A stretch of 59,052 nucleotides of DNA from Chthoniobacteraceae bacterium. Its GTDB lineage: Bacteria; Verrucomicrobiota; Verrucomicrobiia; Chthoniobacterales; Chthoniobacteraceae. Position 1 is the first letter of the stretch; each line of letters begins with the position of its first letter. The notes beneath the pieces were generated by a model. The model did not search any database. It was not told the origin of the DNA and saw only the letters and a list, made by a program, of their open reading frames with translations. The DNA lies in contig CANFTB010000031.1 of assembly GCA_947449735.1 (NCBI GenBank), forward strand, positions 1-59,052. Direction: 5' to 3'. A program made the translations under genes and the position numbers. Below are positions 1-7,712 of this stretch, piece by piece.

Positions 1-92
1 TGCCGTCGGCGTACGACTATTTTGCGATCACAGCGGGGCCGGAGCGTATGGAGGAACAGCTTGAGACGGCGGAATGTGTTCCCGAGGTTTGA
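1..92 (+). CDS. 3' end of an unidentified gene (partial)
   Basis: Reading frame 3 is open from the window edge to a TGA at 90-92 and gives a C-terminal tail of 29 residues (begins PSAYDYFAITAGPERMEEQL). The composition looks like genuine protein (mixed acidic and aromatic residues, no runs of Arg/Pro as in the shadow frames), which is why I call it a gene end. The family cannot be recognised from so short a piece. It converges on the minus-strand gene that ends at 155. Confidence 0.4.
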   Translation, partial: PSAYDYFAITAGPERMEEQLETAECVPEV

Positions 93-154
93 ATCGGGGA
101 TGGTCCGCTCTTGCAGTTATTTCCAGACATTTCTGGATATCAAAAGAAGCGCCT

Positions 155-1111
155 TTACGGGCGTTGGGCTAGACCTTCCAGCCAGTGCCCGGGGATGGGG
201 CCTTTGAATCCCAGGAGCGCGCCGAGCACGGCTCCGCGGTGGCAGTTGTCTCCGCCGCAGTGTGCGTTTGCGATGATCCCGGAGGAAAAGTCGCCGGCGT
301 ATTTCCAACTCAGATACAGCGCGGCAGGGAAGGCGTCCTTGATGTAGCAGGCAGGGCTCAATCGTTGGCCGATTACCGCCTCGTCGGGCTCTTTGCTCCA
401 CTGGACGAATTTGCGTTCGCTCACCCAGCCCGAGGCGTGGTTGAAAATGGATTCACGGAGGCCGTTTCCCGCCTCCATGGAGAGCAGGATCCGTGTGAAA
501 GAAAGCGCAGCTTCAAGCACTTCGGGAGAGTTGTGGGTGAGGCTGACATGCGTCCGAACGAGTCTGAGCAACTCCTCTCCCCCTGCTTCCAACCCGGCGA
601 AGAGGGCGGGCACCGGTACGAGGCCGCCGATGTGGATGTCGGCGATACCGGCGTTCTCAGGTTTGCGTCCGCGTGCCAGGTTGGTGAAAAAGGCGCGGTG
701 ATATTCCTCGACGTAGGTGTCGCGGTGCCACCCGGGAGTGAGCATGGAGTCGATGTACAGGCGCAGCCAGCCGAGGGCGTCGTAGCGGCCGGCGCTCTCG
801 AGTTGCCGGTAGAGGCTGAGTGCGAGCTGGAAGTTGAGCGTGTTTTCACCGGCCTTGAGGTTCTGGTGGTAGTGCACATCCCTGACGCCCCAAAAGCGCG
901 CCTGGTCGTGCAGGATGTCCCATTCGGGCCCCTCCGGAGTGTATCTCGAACGGTGCAGGATGCTGTCGGGGTGCGGGTTGCGTGGCGGCATGAAGCGGTC
1001 CACGCGGCCGTAGTCCCGCTTAAGCGCGAGCCGGTCGTAGTACCAGTGGACGGGCATTGCGAGGGCGTCTGCGACGAGGGCGCCCTCCAGGGCGTTGAGG
1101 CGGTTAGACAT
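155..1111 (-). CDS. ADP-ribosylglycohydrolase family protein
   Basis: A 318-residue protein of the ADP-ribosylglycohydrolase (DraG/ARH-like) fold, a family that removes ADP-ribose from proteins or small substrates using divalent metal ions. The N-terminus carries the family opening GALVADALAMPVHWYYD, where an Asp normally helps bind metal. The C-terminal metal region reads NAHCGGDNCHRGAVLGALLG, resembling the GG(D/E)NCHRG variant of one subfamily rather than the GGDTDT of classic DraG, so the exact substrate is open. No signal peptide is seen, so it should be cytoplasmic. It is the last gene of the left-hand minus-strand block, separated from nadE by a 183-bp gap holding a palindromic repeat. 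The first ATG at 1111 fits the family N-terminus. Confidence 0.8.
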   Translation of the reverse strand: MSNRLNALEGALVADALAMPVHWYYDRLALKRDYGRVDRFMPPRNPHPDSILHRSRYTPEGPEWDILHDQARFWGVRDVHYHQNLKAGENTLNFQLALSLYRQLESAGRYDALGWLRLYIDSMLTPGWHRDTYVEEYHRAFFTNLARGRKPENAGIADIHIGGLVPVPALFAGLEAGGEELLRLVRTHVSLTHNSPEVLEAALSFTRILLSMEAGNGLRESIFNHASGWVSERKFVQWSKEPDEAVIGQRLSPACYIKDAFPAALYLSWKYAGDFSSGIIANAHCGGDNCHRGAVLGALLGFKGPIPGHWLEGLAQRP

Positions 1112-1143
1112 GGGGCGAAGTGTTGTGAACCTGAAAACGCAAA

Positions 1144-1243
1144 TTCACGCGGAGGCGCGGAGCCGCGGAGCCGAGTCGGAAAGTAAAAAGTTTGGCTTCA
1201 TTGGTTTATGTTTTTTCTCCGCGCCCTCCGCGGCTCCGCGTGA
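1144..1243. repeat. imperfect palindrome of the CACGCGGAG type
   Basis: Two inverted arms, about 1144-1170 and 1217-1243, both read as repeats of the unit CGCGGAG (CACGCGGAGGCGCGGAG on one side, CACGCGGAGCCGCGGAG on the complement of the other). They are separated by a roughly 46-bp A/T-richer spacer. The element lies between the ADP-ribosylglycohydrolase gene and nadE. Short repeats of this style are scattered between genes in many environmental bacteria, so I read it as a dispersed intergenic repeat rather than a terminator. It is followed by no U-tract. Confidence 0.6.
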
Positions 1244-1294
1244 GATCCTCTTCTCTCTTGTGCTTCGGCGTTCGGGTGGGATGCGCTGGCCGAC

Positions 1295-2920
1295 TCAGGC
1301 CTGGTAGCGGTGGGCGATCGGCATGCGGCGCCCTAGGCCGAACGCGCGGGTGGTGACTTTGAGTCCGGGCGCAGCCTGCGCTCTCTTGTATTCGTTGAGG
1401 CGAACTCTGCGCAGCACCCATGCGACGGTTTCTTCCGCGAAACCGCGGGCCACGATCTCGGCGCAGGACATGTGCTGCTCGACGTGGAGTGCGAGGATGG
1501 AGTCCAGAATTTCGTAGGGAGGCAGGGTGTCCTGGTCCTTTTGGTCCGGCCGGAGTTCGGCGCTGGGAGGTTTGTCTATCGTGTTCTGGGGGATGATTTC
1601 CCGTTCGCGGTTGATCCAGCGGGCGAGGTCGTAGATGTCGGTCTTCGGCACGTCGCTGATGACGGCAAGGCCGCCGCACATGTCCCCGTACAAGGTGCAG
1701 TAACCGACGGCGAGTTCGCTTTTGTTGCCTGTGGACAATACGAGGTGCCCGAGTTTGTTGGAGAGCGCCATCAAGGTCATGCCGCGGAGGCGGGGTTGCA
1801 TGTTCTCCTCGGTTTCGTTCGGAGGCAGGCCGGCGAATATCGAAGAGAACTGCGATTGAAATACTCCAAAAGCGCCTTCGATCGGGATGTTTAAAAAGCC
1901 GATTCCGAGCCTGCCGGCCAGGGCTTCGGAGTCCTGAACGCTGCCGTGGCTGGAGTAGCGGGCGGGCATGGTGACGCCCAGAACGTTTTTGGAACCAAGT
2001 GCTTCTGCTGCGATGCAGGCGGTGACCGCGCTGTCGATGCCTCCGCTCAGTCCCAGAACTGCGGAACGGAAGCCGCATTTGCGCAGATAGTCGCGCACCC
2101 CCAGAACGAGCGCTTTGTAGAGGCTCTCCGACTGGTGGGGAAAGTCGATGGAAGACGGGGGCGCGTCCGTGTCGCCGACGAGCGACGCTTCGTTAAAGGA
2201 CGGAAGGGCGAGGCGGGGCAGTCCGTCGGACGCGACGAGAAGGGAATTGCCGTCGAAGACGAGTTGGTCGTTTGCGCCGGTGCAGTTGCAGTAGGCGATG
2301 GCGACCTGGTGCTGTCGGGCGATAGAGCTGAGAAGGTCGAGACGTTGCTGAGGCTTGTTCAGGACGAAGGGCGAGGCGCTGAGATTGAGGATGATCTCTG
2401 CGCCCTGGGCAACGAGTGCGGCCACTGGCGATGTCTGATAGTAGGGGCGCGGGAGGTGTGCTTCGTTCCAGATGTCCTCGCACAAAGTGATTCCGATTTT
2501 GCGTCCGAGAATTTCGACGGGTTCGTTGCAGGTGGCTGGTTCAAAATAGCGGTCCTCGTCGAACACGTCGTAAGTCGGAAGCAGGGATTTGAATACGCGT
2601 GCTGTGATTTTGCCGGAGGCGAGTACGGCGGCCCCGTTCCGGAAAGGCTTTCCGACTCCGGTGTGAATGTCGGCATAGCCTGCAATGAGGGGTACGGTTC
2701 CGATTTGCGAGGCAAGGTCGGAGAGCGCGTTCAGGTTCCGTTGGACGAAGCCGCTCTCGAAAAGCAGGTCCAGCGGCGGGTAGCCCGTGAGTGCAAGTTC
2801 CGGTGTGAGTATGATCTCGGCACCGCGTTCCACGAGGGAGTGGTAGGCAGCGAGGATCTTGTCCCGGTTGCCCTCGATGTCGCCGACGGTTGGGTTGATT
2901 TGTGCGAAACCGATTTTCAT
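1295..2920 (-). CDS. nadE: glutamine-dependent NAD+ synthetase
   Basis: Last step of NAD biosynthesis: ATP-dependent amidation of deamido-NAD using ammonia released from glutamine. The N-terminal half is a nitrilase-type glutaminase domain with the expected triad in view: Glu in ILTPELALTG, Lys in FKSLLPTYDVF and Cys in ITLCEDIW. The C-terminal half is the synthetase domain with the pyrophosphate loop GLSGGIDSAV. Total length is 541 residues, normal for the two-domain form. I start at the ATG at 2920 (MKIGFAQINPTVGD), because the family begins there; the open frame upstream to 2947 adds nine unrelated residues. It lies 76 bp after the UbiA gene, probably in the same transcript. Confidence 0.93.
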   Translation of the reverse strand: MKIGFAQINPTVGDIEGNRDKILAAYHSLVERGAEIILTPELALTGYPPLDLLFESGFVQRNLNALSDLASQIGTVPLIAGYADIHTGVGKPFRNGAAVLASGKITARVFKSLLPTYDVFDEDRYFEPATCNEPVEILGRKIGITLCEDIWNEAHLPRPYYQTSPVAALVAQGAEIILNLSASPFVLNKPQQRLDLLSSIARQHQVAIAYCNCTGANDQLVFDGNSLLVASDGLPRLALPSFNEASLVGDTDAPPSSIDFPHQSESLYKALVLGVRDYLRKCGFRSAVLGLSGGIDSAVTACIAAEALGSKNVLGVTMPARYSSHGSVQDSEALAGRLGIGFLNIPIEGAFGVFQSQFSSIFAGLPPNETEENMQPRLRGMTLMALSNKLGHLVLSTGNKSELAVGYCTLYGDMCGGLAVISDVPKTDIYDLARWINREREIIPQNTIDKPPSAELRPDQKDQDTLPPYEILDSILALHVEQHMSCAEIVARGFAEETVAWVLRRVRLNEYKRAQAAPGLKVTTRAFGLGRRMPIAHRYQA

Positions 2921-2996
2921 CCCGGAAAGGAGTCGAGCATGGAGCAAAAAAGGCGGCGATGGAAATACAACAGGCGCGGTCGGGCGGCTGCGGAGT

Positions 2997-3908
2997 TCAG
3001 CTGGCGTAGAACCTTTTTGAAACCGCGCGGCTGAGCGGCCACATGGCGAGGAGGACTATGGCAAAAACGGGACCGGCCCCCTGGGATGCACCAAACCAGC
3101 AGGCGGCGGCCTGGAGGGGAAGGAGGATGCGGATGTGAGCGCCGATCAGCGGGGGCAGGGGGGAGGGTTTTGTGAGAAGCCTGACGAGGAGGAGTCCGGC
3201 GGCGCAGAGGGTGAGGACAAAAAGGACTGCTGCGGGCGTCTTGTCGGGAGAATACAGCGAGTTTTGAAGGCCGACGGCGATGCCCGGGATGAGCGCCAGC
3301 AGCGGGAGAAAGCGTGGCGCTTTCGGAAGGCTTGGCTTTGTTTCGAATCGTGCAAGGTTTGTGACCGCGGCGATGAACAGACCGGAGGTGACTGCAATGA
3401 GCGCCGCGATGGGCACGGCGTATGGGCTTGGGCCTGCGAGGGCTCCGATGAGCATGCTCAAGGAGCGGCACGCGCCCATGTTCAGAGCTCCGAGGCCCGC
3501 CTTGTGTTTCGTAAGCCGGTTGTACGACCAGACTGCGAGGATGGTCAGCGCGCCGGCTGCAAGGGAGCGCAGGCTGCCCGTGAGCACTAGAAGAAGGAGG
3601 CCGAGAATGTTCAGCAACCAAAGCGCGCGTTTGACTGATCGGGGCGAGGCATGGCCGGCTGGCAGGGGCCTGTTCGGGCGCTCCGCCTTGTCTTCATCCA
3701 GGTCGACGAGATCGTTGAGAAGCAGGCCGGCGCCGTAAAAGCACAGGCTGGCGCCGGCGACGCAGACCAAGGATGCGTCGATGAAACCCGCGTTGGAAAT
3801 CAGGTATCCGGCGATTGGATCGCCCGGAACTGTGAAGAGGTTGGGGGCGCGGAGGAGTTGGAGCCAGGTCCGAAGCTGCCCGGGAGGGCGATCAGCGGGG
3901 TGGGACAT
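2997..3908 (-). CDS. UbiA-family prenyltransferase-like membrane protein
   Basis: A 303-residue polytopic membrane protein with the first Asp-rich motif of UbiA-type intramembrane prenyltransferases, NDLVDLDEDKAERPNRPLP near residues 66-84, and an N-terminus (LRAPNLFTVPGDPIAGY) typical of that superfamily. Such enzymes move an isoprenoid diphosphate onto an aromatic or lipid acceptor. The second Asp-rich motif is not obvious: the region after the fourth helix reads NLARFETKPSLPKA instead. This places it nearer the EboC-like or other divergent branch than UbiA/MenA, and the substrate is unknown. It sits between the sod gene and nadE on the same strand. Confidence 0.75.
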   Translation of the reverse strand: MSHPADRPPGQLRTWLQLLRAPNLFTVPGDPIAGYLISNAGFIDASLVCVAGASLCFYGAGLLLNDLVDLDEDKAERPNRPLPAGHASPRSVKRALWLLNILGLLLLVLTGSLRSLAAGALTILAVWSYNRLTKHKAGLGALNMGACRSLSMLIGALAGPSPYAVPIAALIAVTSGLFIAAVTNLARFETKPSLPKAPRFLPLLALIPGIAVGLQNSLYSPDKTPAAVLFVLTLCAAGLLLVRLLTKPSPLPPLIGAHIRILLPLQAAACWFGASQGAGPVFAIVLLAMWPLSRAVSKRFYAS

Positions 3909-3953
3909 GGCTGCCGGGGCTTCTCTGTGAGAGGGGGTGGGAGTCGTTCAAGC

Positions 3954-4661
3954 TCAGGACTTTGCCTGCTTGAAGCGTTCGCCGATGACGTCCCAGTTCA
4001 GAATCTGGATGACGGCCTTGAGGTAGTCTGCGCGGCGGTTTTGATATTTGAGGTAGTAAGCGTGTTCCCAGACATCGACCCCGAGCAGCGGGTGGCCGCC
4101 GGTGCTCAGCGGGCAGTCCTGATTGGCGGTTCCTTCCACGACGAGCTTTCCAGCACGAAGGACAAGCCAGGACCAGCCGCTGCCGAACTGTTTGAGGGCG
4201 GTGGACTGTATCAGTTCTTCCATGGCTGCGACGGAGCCGAAGGCGGAGACGATGGCCTGGGCCAGTTCGCCCTGGGGCGCGGAGTTTTCCTTTTTGCGGA
4301 GAATCTGCCAGAAAAGCGTGTGGTTGTAGTGGCCGCCGCCTTGGTTGCGTATGTCGGTGCGAACACTTTCCGGCACGGCGTCGAGGTTGCGGAGCAGGTC
4401 TTCCAGTGGTTTGGAGGCCAGCGAGGGTTCTTTTTCGAGAGCCTGGTTCAGCTTCGCGACATAGGCGGCGTGATGCTTGTCGTGGTGCAACTTCATGGTC
4501 TCCGCGTCGATGAAGGGTTCCAGCGCATCGTAGTCGTAACAGAGAGGGGAGAGCTTGTGGACCTCCCCGGGAGTTTGCTGCGCTTGCAGTAATACGGGAC
4601 CTGCTGCAATGGCGCCCGTGGTAAGGGCGATGGTTTTGAGAGCGTCGCGGCGGGTGAGCAT
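3954..4661 (-). CDS. sodA: exported Mn-type superoxide dismutase
   Basis: Iron/manganese superoxide dismutase, 235 residues, converting superoxide to oxygen and peroxide. Metal ligands can be read: His in KLHHDKHHAAYV, His in GGHYNHTLFW, and Asp and His in GVDVWEHAYYLKYQNRRADY. The GGHYNH and ANQDCPL contexts match the manganese branch rather than the iron branch (AQVWNH). Unlike most SODs it starts with a twin-arginine-like leader (MLTRRDALKTIALTTGAIAA, then a hydrophobic stretch to about residue 28), so it is probably exported folded to the periplasm. The neighbours are the MauE-like/rhodanese pair upstream and UbiA downstream. Confidence 0.92.
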   Translation of the reverse strand: MLTRRDALKTIALTTGAIAAGPVLLQAQQTPGEVHKLSPLCYDYDALEPFIDAETMKLHHDKHHAAYVAKLNQALEKEPSLASKPLEDLLRNLDAVPESVRTDIRNQGGGHYNHTLFWQILRKKENSAPQGELAQAIVSAFGSVAAMEELIQSTALKQFGSGWSWLVLRAGKLVVEGTANQDCPLSTGGHPLLGVDVWEHAYYLKYQNRRADYLKAVIQILNWDVIGERFKQAKS

Positions 4662-4681
4662 ATGATGTAGACTGACTTATA

Positions 4682-5131
4682 TTACCTGACACTTTTCGCC
4701 GGAGAATGCAACAGCAGTCGGCTCCGGCGCGTTTCCGTGAGCAAAAGCGCGGCGCTCAGCGCCAGCAGGATGGCGTCCTCGGCAAAACGGCGTATGGCGG
4801 TCGTGTGCAGGTCACTGGTGCCGAAGCAGCCGCAGCTCACGTCCAAATTTCTGGCCACTGCGGAACCCAGTGCTGTCATGAACACCAGCACCAGTGTGAG
4901 GGAGAGTAGGGCAGCTCCCAGGCGCACCCTCGGGATCCACAATCCGACGGCCGCCGCGATCTCGATAAAAGGCAGGAAACTCGCCACTGCGCCGGAGGCC
5001 GACCATGAAAGAATCTTGTATTGGAAGATCGCGACGAGAGTGGAGTCCAGATCTCGGAGTTTAAGCACGGCAGCTGTTAAAAAAATGCCGGAGAGTGCTA
5101 TTCTGGCCAGGAGCAGGATGAGGGAACTCAT
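4682..5131 (-). CDS. MauE/DoxX-like redox-associated membrane protein
   Basis: A 149-residue protein with about four hydrophobic segments and the motif VSCGCFGTSDL near residue 100, which is characteristic of the MauE/DoxX-type membrane proteins linked to thiol redox chemistry. Its gene begins 6 bp after the stop of the rhodanese-like gene, so the two are almost certainly co-transcribed and may act together at the membrane. The two Cys of CGCFG could form or shuttle a disulfide. The exact function is unknown. Confidence 0.7.
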   Translation of the reverse strand: MSSLILLLARIALSGIFLTAAVLKLRDLDSTLVAIFQYKILSWSASGAVASFLPFIEIAAAVGLWIPRVRLGAALLSLTLVLVFMTALGSAVARNLDVSCGCFGTSDLHTTAIRRFAEDAILLALSAALLLTETRRSRLLLHSPAKSVR

Positions 5132-5137
5132 GGCGGA

Positions 5138-5548
5138 TCAGTCTTTTGGCCAGGTCGCCCAGCCGCCCTCGAGCAGAAGCACGCGTGGTGTGTTGAGCGC
5201 CTTTTTGAGCCAGCGCGCGGAGCGTTCGGCACGCTCGCTGCCGACGCCTTCACCGTAGACAATAATCTGTTTTTCTGGAGTCCAAATCTTGAGGAGCGAC
5301 TCAAGACCGGCCTCGGGCAGTGCTTCGTCAAAAGACACGGCGTCGGCGATGTGCGCCGCTTCGTAGCGCTCAAATGAGCGCACATCGACCCAGATGAATT
5401 CACCCGCTTTTGGCGAGGCCGAACGAACGCTGATGGTTTTAAATTCGGCCGGCGCCTTCCATTTCAAATCAAAGAAGAAGGTGGCTGCTCCGGGAATGGC
5501 GGCGGCCGCCAGAAGCGTGAGCAACTGGCGGCAGGCTGGGGCAAACAC
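5138..5548 (-). CDS. rhodanese-like domain protein lacking the catalytic Cys
   Basis: A small single-domain rhodanese-fold protein with an N-terminal hydrophobic anchor (FAPACRQLLTLLAAAAIPGA). Fold signatures are visible: FIWVDVRSFERYEAAHI, the conserved Asp-Arg start of the domain, and LLEGGWATW at the end. The active-site loop should carry a Cys after the fourth strand but reads IIVYGEGVGSERA, so sulfurtransferase activity is unlikely; a binding or scaffold role is inferred. The frame is open to an ATG at 5611, but that would overlap the preceding gene by 46 bp. A GTG at 5548 just precedes the anchor and leaves a 17-bp gap, so I prefer it. It is tightly coupled to the MauE-like gene. Confidence 0.7.
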   Translation of the reverse strand: MFAPACRQLLTLLAAAAIPGAATFFFDLKWKAPAEFKTISVRSASPKAGEFIWVDVRSFERYEAAHIADAVSFDEALPEAGLESLLKIWTPEKQIIVYGEGVGSERAERSARWLKKALNTPRVLLLEGGWATWPKD

Positions 5549-5565
5549 GCTGGGAGTCTTTGCGC

Positions 5566-6612
5566 TCAGGCGATTTCCACGATCTTTCCGGTGCGGGCGC
5601 TTTCGTAGCAAGCCAGCACCAGGGCTACAGAACGGCGTGCTTCCTCCCCCGGAATCATCGGTGCGCGCTTGTGCAGAATGGACTGGGCGAGATCCTCGAT
5701 GAGGCGCCTGTGTCCTTCGACGCTGATGGCTTTCGGATCGGCCGTGCCTCCGCCGATCTTTCCGCTGTTTTCATTCTTGAGAATGGCCTCGTCGCCTGGA
5801 AGCGCTTCGGCGAAGTCCCAGCGTACGATTTTATCGTTCACCAGCGCTGCGCTTCCCTTGTCGCCTGTGATTTCAATGCGAAGATCCGATCCCGGAAAGC
5901 TGGACGTGGCGGCTTCGATGACGCCGAGCGATCCATCTGGAAATTGGAGCGTCGCCGAGAGGGTGTCCTCGGTTTCAATCATCGCGTGGGCTCGCGTTGC
6001 GGAGAACGCGCCGACGCGCTTTGGAAGACCCACGAGCCACTGCAAAAGATCGACCGCGTGAATGCCCTGGTTCATCAAGGCGCCGCCTCCGTCGAGCTTC
6101 CAGGTGCCCTTCCAACTCGAGGAGGTGTAGTATTCGTCGGAGCGCCACCATTTGATGTAAGCGCTGCTGAGGCTGAGCTTGCCAAAGCGGCCGGCTTCTA
6201 CCGCTTTTTTGAGGGTTTGAGCGGCCTGGCCGAGTCTGTTTTGAAACACGCCGGCGAGAATGCCGCCGCCTTCCCTTGCTGCGGAGATGATGCTGTCGAC
6301 AGCGCTGAGGGACACGTCCATCGGCTTTTCGCAAAGCACCGCCTTGCCGGCCTTCAAAAGGGGGACGGCGCTTTCCGCGTGGGAACCGCTTGGAGTTGTG
6401 ATGCAGACGGCCTGGACCCGGGGGTCCTTTGCGAGTGCCTCCATGCTTTCTGCGGCCGTCACCCCGAGCTGCGCGGCAAACGCGGCGCATTTATCGGGCT
6501 GCCGTGAATAGACGGAAACGAGGCGTGCCTCGGGAACCTGAGAAATGGCGCGGGCGTGAAATTCGGCGATCATGCCTGCTCCGACGATGGCGAATCCGAT
6601 GGGTTGGCTCAT
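5566..6612 (-). CDS. Gfo/Idh/MocA-family oxidoreductase
   Basis: A 348-residue NAD(P)-dependent oxidoreductase of the glucose-fructose oxidoreductase / inositol dehydrogenase family. The Rossmann nucleotide motif is at the N-terminus (FAIVGAGMIAEFHARAI) and the family's catalytic Glu-Lys-Pro is in AVLCEKPMDVSL near residue 95. The C-terminal half is the usual alpha/beta substrate domain, with INQGIHAVDLLQW-type text (MNQGIHAVDLLQWLVGLPK). Substrates are sugars or polyols, but sequence alone does not tell which. It follows ribF after 78 bp; that gap holds an 18-bp tandem duplication. Confidence 0.9.
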   Translation of the reverse strand: MSQPIGFAIVGAGMIAEFHARAISQVPEARLVSVYSRQPDKCAAFAAQLGVTAAESMEALAKDPRVQAVCITTPSGSHAESAVPLLKAGKAVLCEKPMDVSLSAVDSIISAAREGGGILAGVFQNRLGQAAQTLKKAVEAGRFGKLSLSSAYIKWWRSDEYYTSSSWKGTWKLDGGGALMNQGIHAVDLLQWLVGLPKRVGAFSATRAHAMIETEDTLSATLQFPDGSLGVIEAATSSFPGSDLRIEITGDKGSAALVNDKIVRWDFAEALPGDEAILKNENSGKIGGGTADPKAISVEGHRRLIEDLAQSILHKRAPMIPGEEARRSVALVLACYESARTGKIVEIA

Positions 6613-6647
6613 AAGATTTGAGGATGCTGGTCCAGGCGTTCGACTCT

Positions 6648-6683
6648 TGCAAGTACGCCCGCGGGTGCAAGTGCGCCCGCTGT
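6648..6683. repeat. two tandem 18-bp imperfect repeat units
   Basis: Units TGCAAGTACGCCCGCGGG (6648-6665) and TGCAAGTGCGCCCGCTGT (6666-6683) lie head to tail in the gap between ribF and the Gfo/Idh gene. They differ at four positions. This is a small local duplication with no evident coding role. Confidence 0.5.
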
Positions 6684-6690
6684 CGGGGGC

Positions 6691-7656
6691 TTAGGAGGGG
6701 GAAGTCGCTGTCGCTCCCAAAAGGATTGCGCGGGCATGGCCTGCATCCGTGGCGATCTGGTTTTGGAGAAGGGCGACAGAGGCAAAGCGCTGTTCCGGCC
6801 GCAGGAAATCCACAAATTCGACCTCGAGTTCGCGTCCGTACAGGTCTCCTGAAAAATCGAGGAGATGCACCTCGAGGCATACGTCGCAGGCAAGGGGGTC
6901 GACCGTGGGCCTCGATCCCAAATTGGCGACTCCTGGCAAAGAGACTTCCGGCGACGGTCCGCCGGCTTCGCGCACCCTTACAGCGTAGACGCCGTTGGGC
7001 GGGAGTTGTTCGTTAAAGAGCCGCAGGTTGGCGGTGGGAAAGCCGATGGTGCGGCCCAGTTGGCGGCCGCGCACGACTTCGCCCATCACGGAGTAGCGCC
7101 TTCCTAACAGGCGCGTCGCGCGGGCCAGATCGCCCTCCGCGATGGCTGTGCGGATTCTGGTGCTGCTCACAGGTTCACCATCGACCTCGATTTCCGATAC
7201 ACCGATTTCTTGAAAGTGCAGCTCCCGTCCCAGGTGCGCGAGGCGTTCGAGATTGCCTTGGCGGCCCTTGCCGAAGCACCAGCTGCTGCCCACGCACACG
7301 GCGGCGAGGGGGCGGGCAGCCGTGGAGAGCAGGGTGACAAATTCGTCCGGGTGCGTGGCGGCAAGCTGCTCGTCGAAGGGCAGAATGAGTGCGTGTTGAA
7401 AACCAAGATCCTGCAGTAGACTGAGTTTGTGCCGGGTCGCTGTCAGGAGAAGAGGAGCCATTTCCGGGCGCAGGACGCGGGCCGGATGCGGGTCGAAGCT
7501 GAGCGGAACAGCGGTTCCTCCAATGCGTTCTGCCTCCTCGATTGCCCGTTGAAGAACGGATCTGTGGCCGAGATGCAATCCGTCGAAAACTCCTACCGCC
7601 AGCACTACGGGACCTTGCACCTCCGCAAGTTCGGGAATGGTTCCATACACTTTCAT
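6691..7656 (-). CDS. ribF: bifunctional riboflavin kinase / FAD synthetase
   Basis: Makes FMN from riboflavin and FAD from FMN. The N-terminal adenylyltransferase domain shows VGVFDGLHLGHRSVLQRAI and the SFDPHPARVL strand; the C-terminal kinase domain shows GRTIGFPTANL near residue 205 and VANLGSRPTVD. The 321-residue length is normal. I start at the ATG at 7656 (MKVYGTIPE), where the family begins; the frame is open for ten more residues upstream without similarity. It is the last gene of the nusA-infB-rbfA-nrnA-truB-ribF block, a conserved arrangement in many bacteria. Confidence 0.93.
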   Translation of the reverse strand: MKVYGTIPELAEVQGPVVLAVGVFDGLHLGHRSVLQRAIEEAERIGGTAVPLSFDPHPARVLRPEMAPLLLTATRHKLSLLQDLGFQHALILPFDEQLAATHPDEFVTLLSTAARPLAAVCVGSSWCFGKGRQGNLERLAHLGRELHFQEIGVSEIEVDGEPVSSTRIRTAIAEGDLARATRLLGRRYSVMGEVVRGRQLGRTIGFPTANLRLFNEQLPPNGVYAVRVREAGGPSPEVSLPGVANLGSRPTVDPLACDVCLEVHLLDFSGDLYGRELEVEFVDFLRPEQRFASVALLQNQIATDAGHARAILLGATATSPS

Positions 7657-7712
7657 GCCTCGTGGCTTGGGTGCTGTGTGGAGCAAAGGGTGGGGTGCCC
7701 GGGCGGATTCGG

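Noticed and set aside
122..137. Hairpin TCCAGA-CATT-TCTGGA between the partial gene and the ADP-ribosylglycohydrolase gene
   Set aside because: The stem is only 6 bp and no T-tract follows on either strand, so a terminator call is not supported.
185..3034. Long plus-strand frames opposite the ADP-ribosylglycohydrolase and nadE genes (185-1186, 1946-3034)
   Set aside because: They mirror well-supported minus-strand genes, have no recognisable motif and show shadow-type composition.
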